Shown here one piece after another: positions 1 to 9,712 of a DNA stretch of 60,059 nucleotides (position 1 is the first letter of the stretch; every line of letters starts with the position of its first letter). A program made the translations under genes and the position numbers. The notes below the pieces were generated by a model, which was given only the letters and a program-made list of their open reading frames with translations, did no database searches and was not told the origin of the DNA. The stretch is from Nemertoderma westbladi (taxonomy: Eukaryota; Xenacoelomorpha; Nemertodermatida; Nemertodermatidae): positions 1 through 60,059 of the forward strand of contig JAUCBJ010002925.1 in NCBI GenBank assembly GCA_032718475.1, in the 5' to 3' direction.

Positions 1-81
1 ACTGTCCCTACTGTGTCCCTACTGTCCTACTGTCCCTCCCTACTGTCCCTACTGTGTCCCTACTGTGTCCCTACTGTCCCG
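1..81. repeat. CTGTCCCTA minisatellite
   Basis: Short tandem array of CTACTGTCCC/CTACTGTGTCCC words running off the left edge of the window. No gene content. Confidence 0.85.
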
Positions 82-313
82 TTATCTTTGCTATAAAGGG
101 CAAAGTTGTTTAATATATTATATTCAATTAATATCCGATTAATATTATGATCAGCACAAGATTGCTTAAGTTGTCAGTGAACCCATTTTACACTTTGCAA
201 TATTAGATGGTAGAAATAATTTGAATGACATCCATTTCCATTTTGTGTTCGATACTTAGGTTGTTAGACGCCATTAACATAAATATTTATTTATATTAAG
301 TAAAACTATTGGT

Positions 314-1421
314 TTAACCCGATCTGGCCCGGGCTATTTTACAACGTAATTGGCCAGGGGGGGGGGGGGGAGTCATTTTAGAAATTTTTTAGATCTTGGC
401 TCAAAAATTACAATTTTGATGGTATAAGGGTTTTCGAGATCACTGATAAATTTAAAACTGGTAAAAAATATTTTCGGCAAGGCAACCATAATTTTTGTTG
501 CTATTTTGGTCCCCCAGAACGAAAAATGCAAGTAAAAAAAAAATTTATGTTTGGTTTTATAATTCTGAACGTATACGGGTTTTCGAGGGCGCTGATCACA
601 ATGACACTAGTTATAAATATTTCTGGTATTGCAAACCCAATTTTGGTGCCATTCTGGTGCCCCAGAAAGAAAATTACAAGTTCCGGTATCACAAAATTAT
701 AAACTGATAAATTTTGCCTTTGGTTTGGTAATTCTGAAGCTATACTGGTTTTCAAGGTCACAGATCACGACACAACTCGTTAAAAATAATTTAAGTGGCA
801 ACGCATATGATTTTTGGTGCCTGTCTGGTGGGACGAAAAATGCAAGTAGCATAACATTTCAAACGGTAAAAATCTAATTTCGTTGGATAATACGATATTT
901 TTGAATACGATATTTGTGAATAGCGTCCCAGAAAACCCATAATATCTAACAATCAGGTTGATGTGGTAATGATTTTTTATTATAAAATTTGTGCTACTTG
1001 TATTTTTCGTGCCGCACATTTGACACAAATCCAAAAAAGCCCTAATCAACGATGTACGATATATTTCAGTGTCATATTCGTGATCAGCATCCCAAAAAAA
1101 CTGTATGGTCATAAATTTGATTTTATTTTGTGGTGATTTTTCATTATAATATTTGCACTACTTGCTATTTTCGTGCCTCAAGGGGTACATACAAAATTAC
1201 CAAAAATTTACTCGAATCTTAAATTTGAGTTCTATAATCGTGATCAGAAAGATCGAAAATTACTGGAGATGGGTGCCAGAAGGGACCACAGCACGAAAAC
1301 TAACATAGCCATGTAAATGGCGTTTTAGCTGTTGGGTGGCCCATTAAATTTTAGGAAAAGGCACGAAATTTCGGTTTTCTTGGTTAATCATTTAAACCCA
1401 TGGTTTATTTTAAAAAACCAA
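314..1421 (+). mobile_element. decayed TTAA-type MITE (family 1, old copy)
   Basis: A TTAA at 314-317 is followed by a CCC...CCCGGGCTAT start, then a G-run (357-371) and GTCAT. This is the same order as the left end of the well-preserved copy at 44233. Inside, the 18-base word GTTTTCGAGGGCGCTGAT (about 578-597) is identical to one at about 44694. Repeated 'GGTGCC...GAAAAATGCAAGTA' words occur in both orientations, as in that copy. Near 1355-1375 a 'TTTTAGGAAAAG' stretch matches the right part of the other copy. The right terminus is not preserved, so the end is approximate. No coding capacity; the short open frames here are by-products of the repeats. Confidence 0.7.
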
Positions 1422-3303
1422 CATATCGTTTTTTCAGTGTACCAGTAGTGTTTTTTTTTAAGGTTACATTTTCGCTTTATTTAATGTGCCTCATTTTATT
1501 TTATTTAATGTCCTACATTTTCGACATGACGCGAAATAAACCGAAACTAAGTAAATTTATTATATTTTGAATAAATAATTCATTATTTACTAATATTTAT
1601 TTTTTTGGTCAGTAATGGTTGACCGATGCGCCTGTAAATAGCCTCTCGTCAACAAGTCAACCCCACCGACTAGCGGTACTGGCTGTTTTTGCTGACGGGG
1701 CTCTGTCGAACAACGCGTCCCTGATAGCAGTAAAGGGGGTCTCTTTATTGAGAGGCAGTATTATTATTGCCGCGGAACTGCCCCAACTCATCACCTCTCC
1801 CACTCTCGCTCTCCGACGAAAATGAACATAAAATCAACATACACCAACCCACTACCCTACCCCACACCGCGACACCCACCCACACCTACGATCTGAAAGA
1901 TTGTACCCAATACAAAAAAACAGGATAAGTTGAATCATACAACTAAAGCGGTAAGCTTGCAAGACGAATGCATGATTTACTGAGAATATCGGTCATAATC
2001 TCACTTCATGGAATACTGTACATATTGTTCAAAACTTTTACTAAATTAATTGCAATGCTCACCTATCATTTCGCGAGTGTCAATACATACTCTTACATAC
2101 TCATGCATGTTAAAAATTAAGGTATAATTGGTACTGTACAAATCTGACAAATACTGGGATTGTAATTCAACTAGCATGATATAAACTAACGAACAAATTG
2201 GCAATTAATATGGCTGATATTTACTTCTTTTTCATGTATATTTTTCAGAAATATTTCAATTGCATTAATTTACATATTTCCAGGCCCTTTCATCCCATTT
2301 TACCAAATTTTTTACTTTCAGGGATTTTAATTTCCATGCGGTATAGGGTTCCGCAACTTTTAGTGGCAACACTAGAGACATCTAACCCAGGGTAGGGTAT
2401 TCCTTAAATACCCCCTGTAGGTGTTGGGCTGGGCACCTATGGGTAAGATACAGCATAGCGCACTACCCAACTAACAAATTTCCAACTAAATCTTCCACTT
2501 TTTTTTCTCTAAAACGCTCAAACTACCGTCCCAACTTCAGAAAAACAGAATAAAATTGGATTAGTTAGTAATAAATACTATTACTATTTAATACAGGTTC
2601 TATACCTATAATGATAACGGACAATATCTCTCCTAAATACACAACAAAACAATCCATCTAAACACTATTCCCCTACCAATTAACAGATTACCAATACATC
2701 TCACTATACCACATCAAAAATCAATGTCACACCACCACTGCCTTTTCATTACATTTATAATGATATCAACAACCCAAAGATACCCCATTTGCTATCATCT
2801 TATTGATAAAGCGCGATTTTATACCTCTGTTATAAGATAGAATTATGGAGATAAATTTATACCCCTGTTATATTGAATATTCACCAAGAACAAACCAACA
2901 ACATCTATGGGAAATTTTTTAAAACGAATAAACATGTCAACTGTTGATTTATGACTCCAGCTAATGGACTATAATAAACAAACACCAGTGACTCTCGAAT
3001 TACAGACGTTCCAACCACCACGCAATGCTCCCATTCCTACACCATTAATGAAACACTCATAACCGACCTTAGGATTAGCCTCCCCTCCATTCCCCACACG
3101 GCGGGCAGCATTATTAGTCCTTCAGAATATATATCCCCTCACCCTCTATCACTATGTCTACTACTAACCATTAAACACCCCCTCCCCCCCCTCACCCCAC
3201 CACTAGGTCTACTACTAACCACTAACGGGTAGTTGTGCGTGGTAGAACCGCCGTGACTCATCCTCAGAGGATGTGGTGATTGGCAGGTTGACGCCTGTAG
3301 CAT
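1422..3303. other. non-coding stretch, nothing recognised
   Basis: AT-rich sequence without a recognisable gene. A slightly GC-richer patch at 1619-1825 holds a 68-codon open frame that I do not recognise and would not call a gene. C-rich low-complexity sequence follows at about 1840-1880 and 3170-3230. If the ACK exon at 3645 belongs to a normally organised gene, this is probably intronic. Confidence 0.5.
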
Positions 3304-3331
3304 TATATATATATATATATTTATTTATTTA
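3304..3331. repeat. AT/TTTA microsatellite
   Basis: A (AT)n run followed by TTTA repeats, 150 bases before the hammerhead/tRNA-like unit. Confidence 0.85.
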
Positions 3332-3489
3332 ATATCACCTGGCAGCAATACTCGAGCTGAATATTTATTTATTTGTACTTTCCTCCTGTTTCACTCTAGC
3401 ATACTTGAGGGCGGTAGGTCCGCTGTTAGAGATAGGATATACAACTTAAGACTGCCTGTTCAACAGAAGTGGATTAGGTGGGATAGTGA

Positions 3490-3600
3490 ATGTCAGGGAC
3501 AAGTGGCTGAACTGGTTAGCGCTACTGATGAGGCCTGATAGGCTGAAACGTAGGTATAGCGCTGGTTCAACCCCCGGTGACGTACTTTCTACTATTTTTT
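3490..3600 (+). mobile_element. tRNA-like pol III unit (SINE-like) carrying a ribozyme
   Basis: An A-box-like TGGCTGAACTGG at 3504-3515 matches TRGCNNAGYNGG at 11 of 12 positions. A B box GGTTCAACCCC at 3564-3574 matches GGTTCRANNCC completely. They are 48 bases apart, normal for a type 2 pol III promoter. A T6 run at 3595-3600 would end pol III transcription. GTCA near 3492 can pair with TGAC near 3577-3580, an incomplete acceptor-like stem. The segment between the boxes is not a tRNA anticodon arm but a hammerhead fold (separate entry). This suggests a tRNA-derived SINE or retrozyme-like unit. The 5' end is estimated. Only one copy is in the window. Confidence 0.65.
3509..3568 (+). ncRNA. 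type I hammerhead ribozyme with minimal helix III
   Basis: All invariant parts are present in order. CUGAUGA is at 3525-3531. Helix II is 3532-3536 with 3540-3544 (five pairs, one G-U, loop GAU). GAAA is at 3545-3548. Helix III is two pairs (A3548-U3555, C3549-G3554) closed by a GUAG loop. The cleavage triplet is GUA, so the predicted cut is after A3556. Helix I is 3518-3524 paired with 3557-3563 (seven pairs). An asymmetric internal loop (3513-3517 against 3564) and four more pairs (3509-3512 with 3565-3568) follow; natural hammerheads use such a loop to contact loop II. Short helix III type I hammerheads are known in animal retroelements and satellites. Cleavage activity is predicted, not shown. 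Confidence 0.85.
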
Positions 3601-3644
3601 CCATTTCTGAACAAAACCATAATATTACATCTTATATTTTGAAG

Positions 3645-6332
3645 GGGGCGAAGCCTCGCCAGATGCGATCCGGACGTCCTTATCAGGAGGAAGACAGACT
3701 GTCTATGAAGGAGGGAGATCTGGTTACAGTGCTGGACGGTAAACCGGAGCATTACTGGTGGGTGGGGCAGAACCATCGGACCTTCAAGGTGGGACAGTTC
3801 CCGCGGAACATCGTGGAACGCGAGGCCCGGGATCGCGGGAGGGGCCCGCCCCGGGAGGACATCAGCAACCCGCTGCGGAACAGCTTCATCCACGCGGGGC
3901 ACGGCGACCCGTTGGGGGGGAAGGGATGGGGGGCCCCGGGGTCCATAGACCCCATGTACCTGGAGAACCCGCTGCACCCGCCCGACGTGCTGGAGGACGA
4001 CCCGTCGCCGCACCCGCCCGACGGGTTACCCGTCGACGCGGCGCCCAACGTCCAGCTCATACGAAGTGTCGTCGATATGACGCCCCAGGACGCGCCTCTT
4101 ATCGACTTCAGCGATACTCCTGTCAGCACCTCTCTCGGCAGCGGCCTAATAGACTCTCTCATAGACTTCAACCCCTCGATGGAGCAATCTAGACACATGG
4201 GGAAGCCGTTCAACCGCCACTCCATCGCCTACACCAAAGAACTCGTGTCGGTTTTCTCTCAAAACTTCTTCGATCTCGGTGAATCTGCACCTACGGCTTC
4301 CATTTGTTCCTCGAGTTACGTCGATACGCAGTTCCTAAGCGAAGTTCATTCCCAATACTCGGATTCGAGCATACCGGCGTCCCAGACAGCAGGTCCCATC
4401 CCAACGGGACCGGCGTCCCAGACAGCAGGTCCCATCCCAACGGGACCGGCGTCCCAGACAGCAGGTCCCATCCCAACGGGACCGGCGTCCCAGACAACCG
4501 GTCCCATCCCAACGGGACCGGTGTCCCAGCCAGCAGGTCCCATCCCAACGGGACCGGCGTCACAGACAGCAGGTCCCATCCCAACGGGACCGGCGTCCCA
4601 GACAACCGGTCCCATCCCAACGGGACCGGCGTCCCAGTCATCAGGTCCCATCCCAACGGGACCGGCGTCCCAGACAACCGGTCCCATCCCAACGGGACCG
4701 GCGTCCCAGTCAGCAGGTCCCGACGAAATAGCTTCGTCACACGAGCTGTACGATATTCCCTTGTCCGAAGGGGATATTTATGATATTCCGTTTGAGGACA
4801 ATTTTTCATCCCTTCTCGGTGATCCAGTAGTGTCTCACCCCAATGCGAGCACCGCTACACCGGTGCACCCAGCTACACTGGTGCACCCAGCTACCTCGTC
4901 CGTCTACGATGACGTATTCAGTACTCCAACTAGATCTATCTATGATCTACCCGCCTCCGAACCGGGGGACATTGTCGCTTCCGGACCTGCAACCAGTAAA
5001 TCCATCTATGACGACGTTTTCCCAAGTTGTAGTTCAGAGCATCAGAAGGTCCCAAATGATTTTAATACCCATATTACCGCTCCATCGCAATTACCTCAAA
5101 CTCCATCGCAATTGTCGCAAAACGGGTGTCAAATATTACCGCAAAATTGCCAGGCGAAACTAATTGAGAAAATCCACGCGCTCTCGTTGGCGCAGCAGCT
5201 GAAGGCTTCGTCCGACCCCCTGACAGCTAATGTGTCCGACACCGAACGTCCGACTCCACTGGTCGTCCGACCAAAACTCCCACCGCGGCTGCCCCCCGCA
5301 GCCAGAACTACCACCAATCGTGACGCCGATAGAACCCCCCCGAACCCCCCGGTAGCGCCCAGTTTGCCCCCCAGGAGCCCCCTCTACTACCCGTCGACCC
5401 CCACCAAGGTCCCCTGCTCGGTGACTGAGACCGCCGAGTCCCCCCAACCCTACATCTACCCGATCCAACAGGACGGCCGCCAGGTCAGCACCACCCACTA
5501 CTTCCTCATGCCCAAGAAGCCCCCCAGAGTGATCCCGCACCAATTCGAAGGCGACGAGATCGAATGGGCAAACATATCGGATAAACCGCCCCGGTTCAAC
5601 ATTCCGAGGGCCAGCGGCCCGGTAAAGACGGCCGAAATAAAGCCGATATTCCGGCCCGAACCCGACGTGACGACGGGAGGGGCGACGGGCGGGCGGCCGC
5701 GTGGGATCGCTAACATCGCGATCGCCCCGCCCCCTAGCAACGTCCGACGACGTAGAGGCAATGATCAACCCGTTGCCAAACAAACTGCGGACGCTAAACC
5801 GTTAAATCGGCCGTCGCACGCTCCGAATCGGCCTTCGGCCATCTATGACGACGTGTTCTTCGACGCTATGGCCGATCGGTTTTACGATCTTCCGCCAGTC
5901 GGTGACGAAGAATCTCCGGTTCTAATCGACACCGGGATTCCCGGTAAAGTTCCTCCTCCCGTCCACGCGCCTCCTCCCGCCCACGCGCCCCAGCCCGCCC
6001 ACGCGCCCCCTCCCGCCCACGCGCCCCCTCCCGCCCACGTGCCCCCTCCCACCTACACTCCGGTGCCCCGATGCCCCCCATTGGTTGGCGACCAATCCGG
6101 TTACAGCTCTACCAAGGTGAACTCCGTCTCCGATACTGTCCACGGAGTCACTAAGGAAGAGGCCACGGCCGCTCTCAATAGCAGCGGATGGGACGTAGAG
6201 AGTGCGGTTAAACGTCTCAAGGTGGAGCAACTGCTGCGTCTGGGAGTGGCCGGCCGTCAGCATTGCGAGATGCTACTCAACGTGTTCGGCTACGATTTGG
6301 AACAAGCTAGTGTTGTGCTACTCGGCGAATAA
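3645..6332 (+). CDS. TNK2-like (ACK): ACK1/TNK2-family non-receptor tyrosine kinase, C-terminal exon
   Basis: One long open frame encodes everything C-terminal of the kinase domain. In order: an SH3 domain (about 3669-3812, with EHYWWVGQN and PRNIV); a CRIB-type Cdc42-binding segment (about 3858-3960, SFIHAGHGDP); two LIDF clathrin-box motifs (about 4099 and 4158); a 12-residue repeat block; YDIP, YDLP and three YDDVF tyrosine motifs; a proline-rich region; a Mig6/EGFR-binding-like segment (about 5440-5520, DGRQVSTTHYFLMP, as in vertebrate ACK1); and a UBA region (about 6147-6329, GVTKEEATAAL through YDLEQA). The exon start is set at a probable splice acceptor (TTTTGAAG ending at 3644), because codons before it show no family similarity and overlap the SINE. 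The kinase exons lie upstream of the window or on another contig. ACK acts downstream of Cdc42 and in receptor trafficking. The frame has no stop and looks functional. Confidence 0.93.
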   Translation, partial: GAKPRQMRSGRPYQEEDRLSMKEGDLVTVLDGKPEHYWWVGQNHRTFKVGQFPRNIVEREARDRGRGPPREDISNPLRNSFIHAGHGDPLGGKGWGAPGSIDPMYLENPLHPPDVLEDDPSPHPPDGLPVDAAPNVQLIRSVVDMTPQDAPLIDFSDTPVSTSLGSGLIDSLIDFNPSMEQSRHMGKPFNRHSIAYTKELVSVFSQNFFDLGESAPTASICSSSYVDTQFLSEVHSQYSDSSIPASQTAGPIPTGPASQTAGPIPTGPASQTAGPIPTGPASQTTGPIPTGPVSQPAGPIPTGPASQTAGPIPTGPASQTTGPIPTGPASQSSGPIPTGPASQTTGPIPTGPASQSAGPDEIASSHELYDIPLSEGDIYDIPFEDNFSSLLGDPVVSHPNASTATPVHPATLVHPATSSVYDDVFSTPTRSIYDLPASEPGDIVASGPATSKSIYDDVFPSCSSEHQKVPNDFNTHITAPSQLPQTPSQLSQNGCQILPQNCQAKLIEKIHALSLAQQLKASSDPLTANVSDTERPTPLVVRPKLPPRLPPAARTTTNRDADRTPPNPPVAPSLPPRSPLYYPSTPTKVPCSVTETAESPQPYIYPIQQDGRQVSTTHYFLMPKKPPRVIPHQFEGDEIEWANISDKPPRFNIPRASGPVKTAEIKPIFRPEPDVTTGGATGGRPRGIANIAIAPPPSNVRRRRGNDQPVAKQTADAKPLNRPSHAPNRPSAIYDDVFFDAMADRFYDLPPVGDEESPVLIDTGIPGKVPPPVHAPPPAHAPQPAHAPPPAHAPPPAHVPPPTYTPVPRCPPLVGDQSGYSSTKVNSVSDTVHGVTKEEATAALNSSGWDVESAVKRLKVEQLLRLGVAGRQHCEMLLNVFGYDLEQASVVLLGE
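4377..4722 (+). repeat. 36 bp in-frame coding minisatellite in ACK
   Basis: Nine full 36 bp units plus a partial tenth encode repeats of GPIPTGPASQTA. Units differ by single substitutions (TTG, SSG, QPAG variants) and stay in frame. The block lies in the disordered linker between the clathrin boxes and the tyrosine motifs. It probably varies in length between individuals. Confidence 0.95.
5946..6066 (+). repeat. proline-rich PPPAHA repeat in ACK
   Basis: Seven short CCTCCC-GCCCAC-GCG-type 18 bp units encode a PPPAHA-like proline-rich tract just before the UBA region. It is a plausible ligand for SH3 or WW domains, inferred from composition only. Confidence 0.9.
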
Positions 6333-6990
6333 TAGTTGTGCCCTTCTATTATTTCTACATTCACCCTCATTGGTAAATTAGTTTCAGTATCAGTTTTTAA
6401 TATTTTATGGGCAAATTGGTTTTTAATTAATTAAATTCGCCGGGTTGGATTTCCATATGTGCTGTACTTAATGAAAAGTTATTTTTTTCGCACGAATAAT
6501 TTTAATAACGTTTAAAGCAATTCTAGATCAAATATATTTGTTGGCCGTAATACCATCATGTAACACACGAAGTTCCTACAGTAACCGATAAAGTGAATGT
6601 AAGGCAACAAAGTTCGTAAATTGAAACTAAAAAGAAACATATTTTTCATTAATTATTTCCCATTCTATTTCACAAAATTTCCTAACCAGAACGAGCATAA
6701 CGAGTTTCAAGAACGGTCGCAGTAAAATTTATATTCACAATAATTATTATATTTGAGCGGGGCGTGGGGGGGGGGGGGGGGGGTGTACCTTATTGGAAGT
6801 TGTTTTGGATGCTGCAGGTTTATATTTAATCGAAGTAAGACGAGGGATATTGTGTTGACTCTACGGGTTAATAATAATAGTTTTACATTATTGTTTGTAA
6901 AAGAGGTTTAAGATATTTCAATATGAACTACATAATGCAATATATTGTATATAGAAATAAAAGAAAAGCAGTTAACAGTCTCCCATGTTT
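6333..6990 (+). other. probable ACK 3' UTR and polyadenylation signal
   Basis: AT-rich sequence after the stop codon. A canonical AATAAA lies at 6956-6961 followed by A-rich sequence, so the mRNA probably ends near 6980. A long G-run occurs at about 6760-6782. I see no further open frame. Confidence 0.6.
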
Positions 6991-7009
6991 AATTTGATTG
7001 TTTTAGTTA

Positions 7010-7088
7010 ATGTTAATTAACTAAACATGTTAATTAACTAAACATGTTAATTAACTAAACATGTTAATTAACTAAACATGTTAATTAT
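7010..7088. repeat. 17 bp minisatellite
   Basis: About four and a half tandem copies of TTAATTAACTAAACATG, each holding the palindrome TTAATTAA. Confidence 0.95.
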
Positions 7089-7111
7089 TTATGTATATTT
7101 ATGATTTTGTT

Positions 7112-7597
7112 TTATTAGTAGTTGTCTCACTCTTGTGTAGCTCTCTGTAGTTGTCTCACTCTTGTGTAGCTCTCTGTAGTTGTCTCACTCTTGTGTAGCT
7201 CTCTGTAGTTGTCTCACTCTTGTGTAGCTCTCTTTAGTTGTCTCACTCTTGTGTAGCTCTCTGTAGTTGTCTCACTCTTGTGTAGCTCTCTGTAGTTGTC
7301 TCACTCTTGTGTAGCTCTCTGTAGTTGTCTCACTCTTGTGTAGCTCTCTGTAGTTGTCTCACTCTTGTGTAGCTCTCTTTAGTTGTCTCACTCTTGTGTA
7401 GCTCTCTGTAGTTGTCTCACTCTTGTGTAGCTCTCTGTAGTTGTCTCACTCTTGTGTAGCTCTCTGTAGTTGTCTCACTCTTGTGTAGCTCTCTGTAGTT
7501 GTCTCACTCTTGTGTAGCTCTCTTTAGTTGTCTCACTCTTGTGTAGCTCTCTGTAGTTGTCTCACTCTTGTGTAGCTCTCTGTAGTTGTCTCACTCG
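7112..7597. repeat. 29 bp minisatellite with 145 bp higher-order period
   Basis: Almost 17 near-identical 29 bp units, each with TTGTCTCACTCTTGTGTAGC. A G-to-T variant (CTCTTT instead of CTCTGT) ends at 7235, 7380 and 7525, exactly 145 bases (five units) apart. The array therefore grew by copying blocks of five units. Confidence 0.97.
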
Positions 7598-7927
7598 CAT
7601 ATAATTATTATTGTTGCCAAAAGAATATTTGCATATTATTTAGTAAAACTGAATGTTTATATAATAAAATATAGTAAATTAGCAGTTTTATTATTTTAGG
7701 CTGATTAGTTTTGTTTAGTTTTTGCCGTCTTATTAATTTGCTTGTGCTAGCAGCAGCATGGTGCTAATGGTTTTTCGCATAATCCACAGTCTAGTAAATC
7801 ATTTTAGTTTCGAATTCATCAAATAAGTTACACCAAATTTGTTTAATTATTGTTGTTACTTAATTTCAAGAATTTTATAATATTATTTACTTAAAGGTCT
7901 TTTTTAACTTTCCAATTCGATTATCAT

Positions 7928-7986
7928 ACCGGTTTATCGTTACCGGTTTATCGTTACCGGTTTATCGTTACCGGTTTATCGTTATC
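7928..7986. repeat. 14 bp minisatellite
   Basis: Four tandem copies of ACCGGTTTATCGTT. Confidence 0.95.
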
Positions 7987-8560
7987 TATTTAGGCCTTCG
8001 GAATCTAATGAAATGTAATGCTAATAGAACAATAGATTACTTGTCACTTTATCCCTGTTTTTGAAACACCGCAGTGTTGTAATAGGCCCCCCTATGTTCG
8101 AAATGCGAACACTTACCTCTCTTACAAATCAATTTACATTTACACTGCGAGTAATCTTGATTATAATTTATAGGCCTACAAGAGATGGGTAAAAAAATTC
8201 AAAAACATTCTTCGAAATTTATAAATTTTGACCTAATTAACATAATTTATGCAATAATTGTTTAAAATGAAAAGTTTCTTAGACGTATGGTCTTCAAGTT
8301 CCCAAAGTGAGCGTATGACCAGAATTTTTATAACTGCTCAAATCTTCAAAAATTATTTCAAAATATATCATATTTTTAGGTTTGCCTGGATTGCTGTCCG
8401 TGAAAATATAACCGACAACAGCACAATAAACACAATGTGGATGCCATCACAAATGAAAACTGACATCGGAAATTAAATCACCAACAATGAAAACGCCCAT
8501 AGATAACTATTAATAGTTGGTCTGCTTTACTTCTACTACTGAGGACAATTCTGCCGTCCT
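7987..8560. other. non-coding stretch, nothing recognised
   Basis: AT-rich sequence. A 72-codon open frame at 8258-8476 has no recognisable domain and a composition like its surroundings, so it is not called a gene. Confidence 0.5.
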
Positions 8561-9106
8561 AAGGCAGACCCATGTAACTTGAATTTTGACGAAAATTAGA
8601 TATTGGTATCATTTTAAAGCTTACGGCGAGCTCTATCTGGTGGTAGAACTTAATAGAGTGCATCTAAACTCTAAATGGTTTAAAAAGGGGGTAGAATGTA
8701 ACTAACTACATTATATGAATTTGTTAAGGCATACCAAGGCAGAACCATGTAACCCTAATGTGATAATGACACTCCATGTAACTATAAGCGTACACCATGT
8801 ATCTCATGCGAGTTACATTGTTTTGGCTTAGGAACAGCTGTTGAAATTTATATAATTTACATGATGTAATATAATTAAACTGGTTAGAATTTGTAAGGTA
8901 ACTCGAAAATCAAAATAAAATACATTTTTTAAATAGCTAGCTTAAGTTTGGTGCTCTAAGAGTTTCTATGTATTTAAATAAACTATTTGACTAAACTTTA
9001 GTGTTTAAAATCTTCACACAGACATTCACATGTTTTCGTGCAGATTCGTTAACTTTAGGTTGATTTTTCTCAAAACTCGATTTTTTGAGTTACATGGTTT
9101 TGCCTT
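8561..9106. mobile_element. possible small inverted-repeat element
   Basis: The left end (8561-8580) starts AAGGCA and continues CCATGTAACT. The right end (9088-9106) is the inverse complement with two or three mismatches. Internal CCATGTAAC words recur near 8745-8800. No target duplication is visible because a LINE tail abuts the right end. It is non-coding and best read as a MITE or an inverted-repeat fragment. Confidence 0.5.
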
Positions 9107-9322
9107 ACTACTACTAGGTCGAGCGAACTCGGACAGTGGAAATGAGATCCTTCCAGGCTTCCCGATTCTACTACTACTACTAGGTCGAGCGAACTCGGAC
9201 AGTGGAAATGAGATCCTTCCAGGCTTCCCGATTCTCCATAGTTGTCGCAATTTCGTTTCTCCCAAGTTCAGTATCCCTTTCAAGTTGATCTATATATGTT
9301 ATGGCAGGTCGTCCACGACTAC
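9107..9322 (-). mobile_element. LINE-B 3' end with (TAG)n tail
   Basis: On the minus strand this is the 3' end of the RTE-like LINE-B, ending in a (TAG)n tail (ACTACTACTA on the plus strand). The last ~63 bases are duplicated in tandem. The sequence matches 42940-43100 and stops at CGACTAC. Its continuation, starting ACTACGC, is found at 49869, so this copy was split by LINE-C. Confidence 0.9.
9318..9322. other. target-site duplication ACTAC (left) of LINE-C
   Basis: The same five bases recur at 49869-49873, where LINE-B resumes. The uninterrupted sequence at about 43093-43103 contains the site once. Confidence 0.75.
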
Positions 9323-9709
9323 TGATCAGACATCTTTCCTGATCACGTGTTTGCAGTCATCCCGGGATCAGGTGATGGACCCTTCCCTTTGGGGACAAGG
9401 GATTACAATTCGGAATTACCGACCATCCATTGAACAGCGCGCTAAGTTCGGCCTTCGACCGAGGCCAACCGATCGTTTCCAGCAGAGACGACCGCAAACG
9501 CCTCCGCCGCCAGCTACACCAGTCACCGACTCCATCGCCTCGGACACTGAGCGGGTAGAATGACTACCTGCTGTCGCTCAGTGCCTGCCGCAGTCCGCTT
9601 CTCCACATTCGTTATGCTCAGTCCTTATATTTAATGTACGGAGCATTCTTGATCGTAAGCGCCGGATCTGTTTCGCCAACGCCATCGCTGCGTCTAGCTG
9701 CGACATACT
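9323..9709 (+). pseudogene. LINE-C 5' part: ORF1 tail and start of ORF2
   Basis: An open frame ends at 9563 with a proline-rich, low-complexity tail, probably the C-terminus of a LINE ORF1. Its TGA overlaps an ATG (ATGA at 9560-9563), a layout that suits a downstream ORF2. From about 9615 a second frame reads like the start of an endonuclease domain (FNVRSILDRKRRICFANA). It continues after the CR1-like insertion with a TETW endonuclease motif at about 12770. A frameshift separates the ATG from that frame. Confidence 0.65.
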
Positions 9710-9712
9710 GAA

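Noticed and set aside
495-1112. Several overlapping open frames of 60-110 codons on both strands
   Set aside because: They lie in the decayed MITE with repeated words and give no recognisable protein. Chance frames of an AT-rich repeat.
1619-1825. 68-codon open frame in a GC-richer patch
   Set aside because: No domain recognised, and no splice or initiation context that sets it apart. Described as part of the non-coding stretch.
3567-5783. Long minus-strand and alternative-frame open frames across the ACK exon
   Set aside because: Shadows of a GC-rich, repeat-bearing coding exon. The plus frame has clear SH3, CRIB and UBA motifs.
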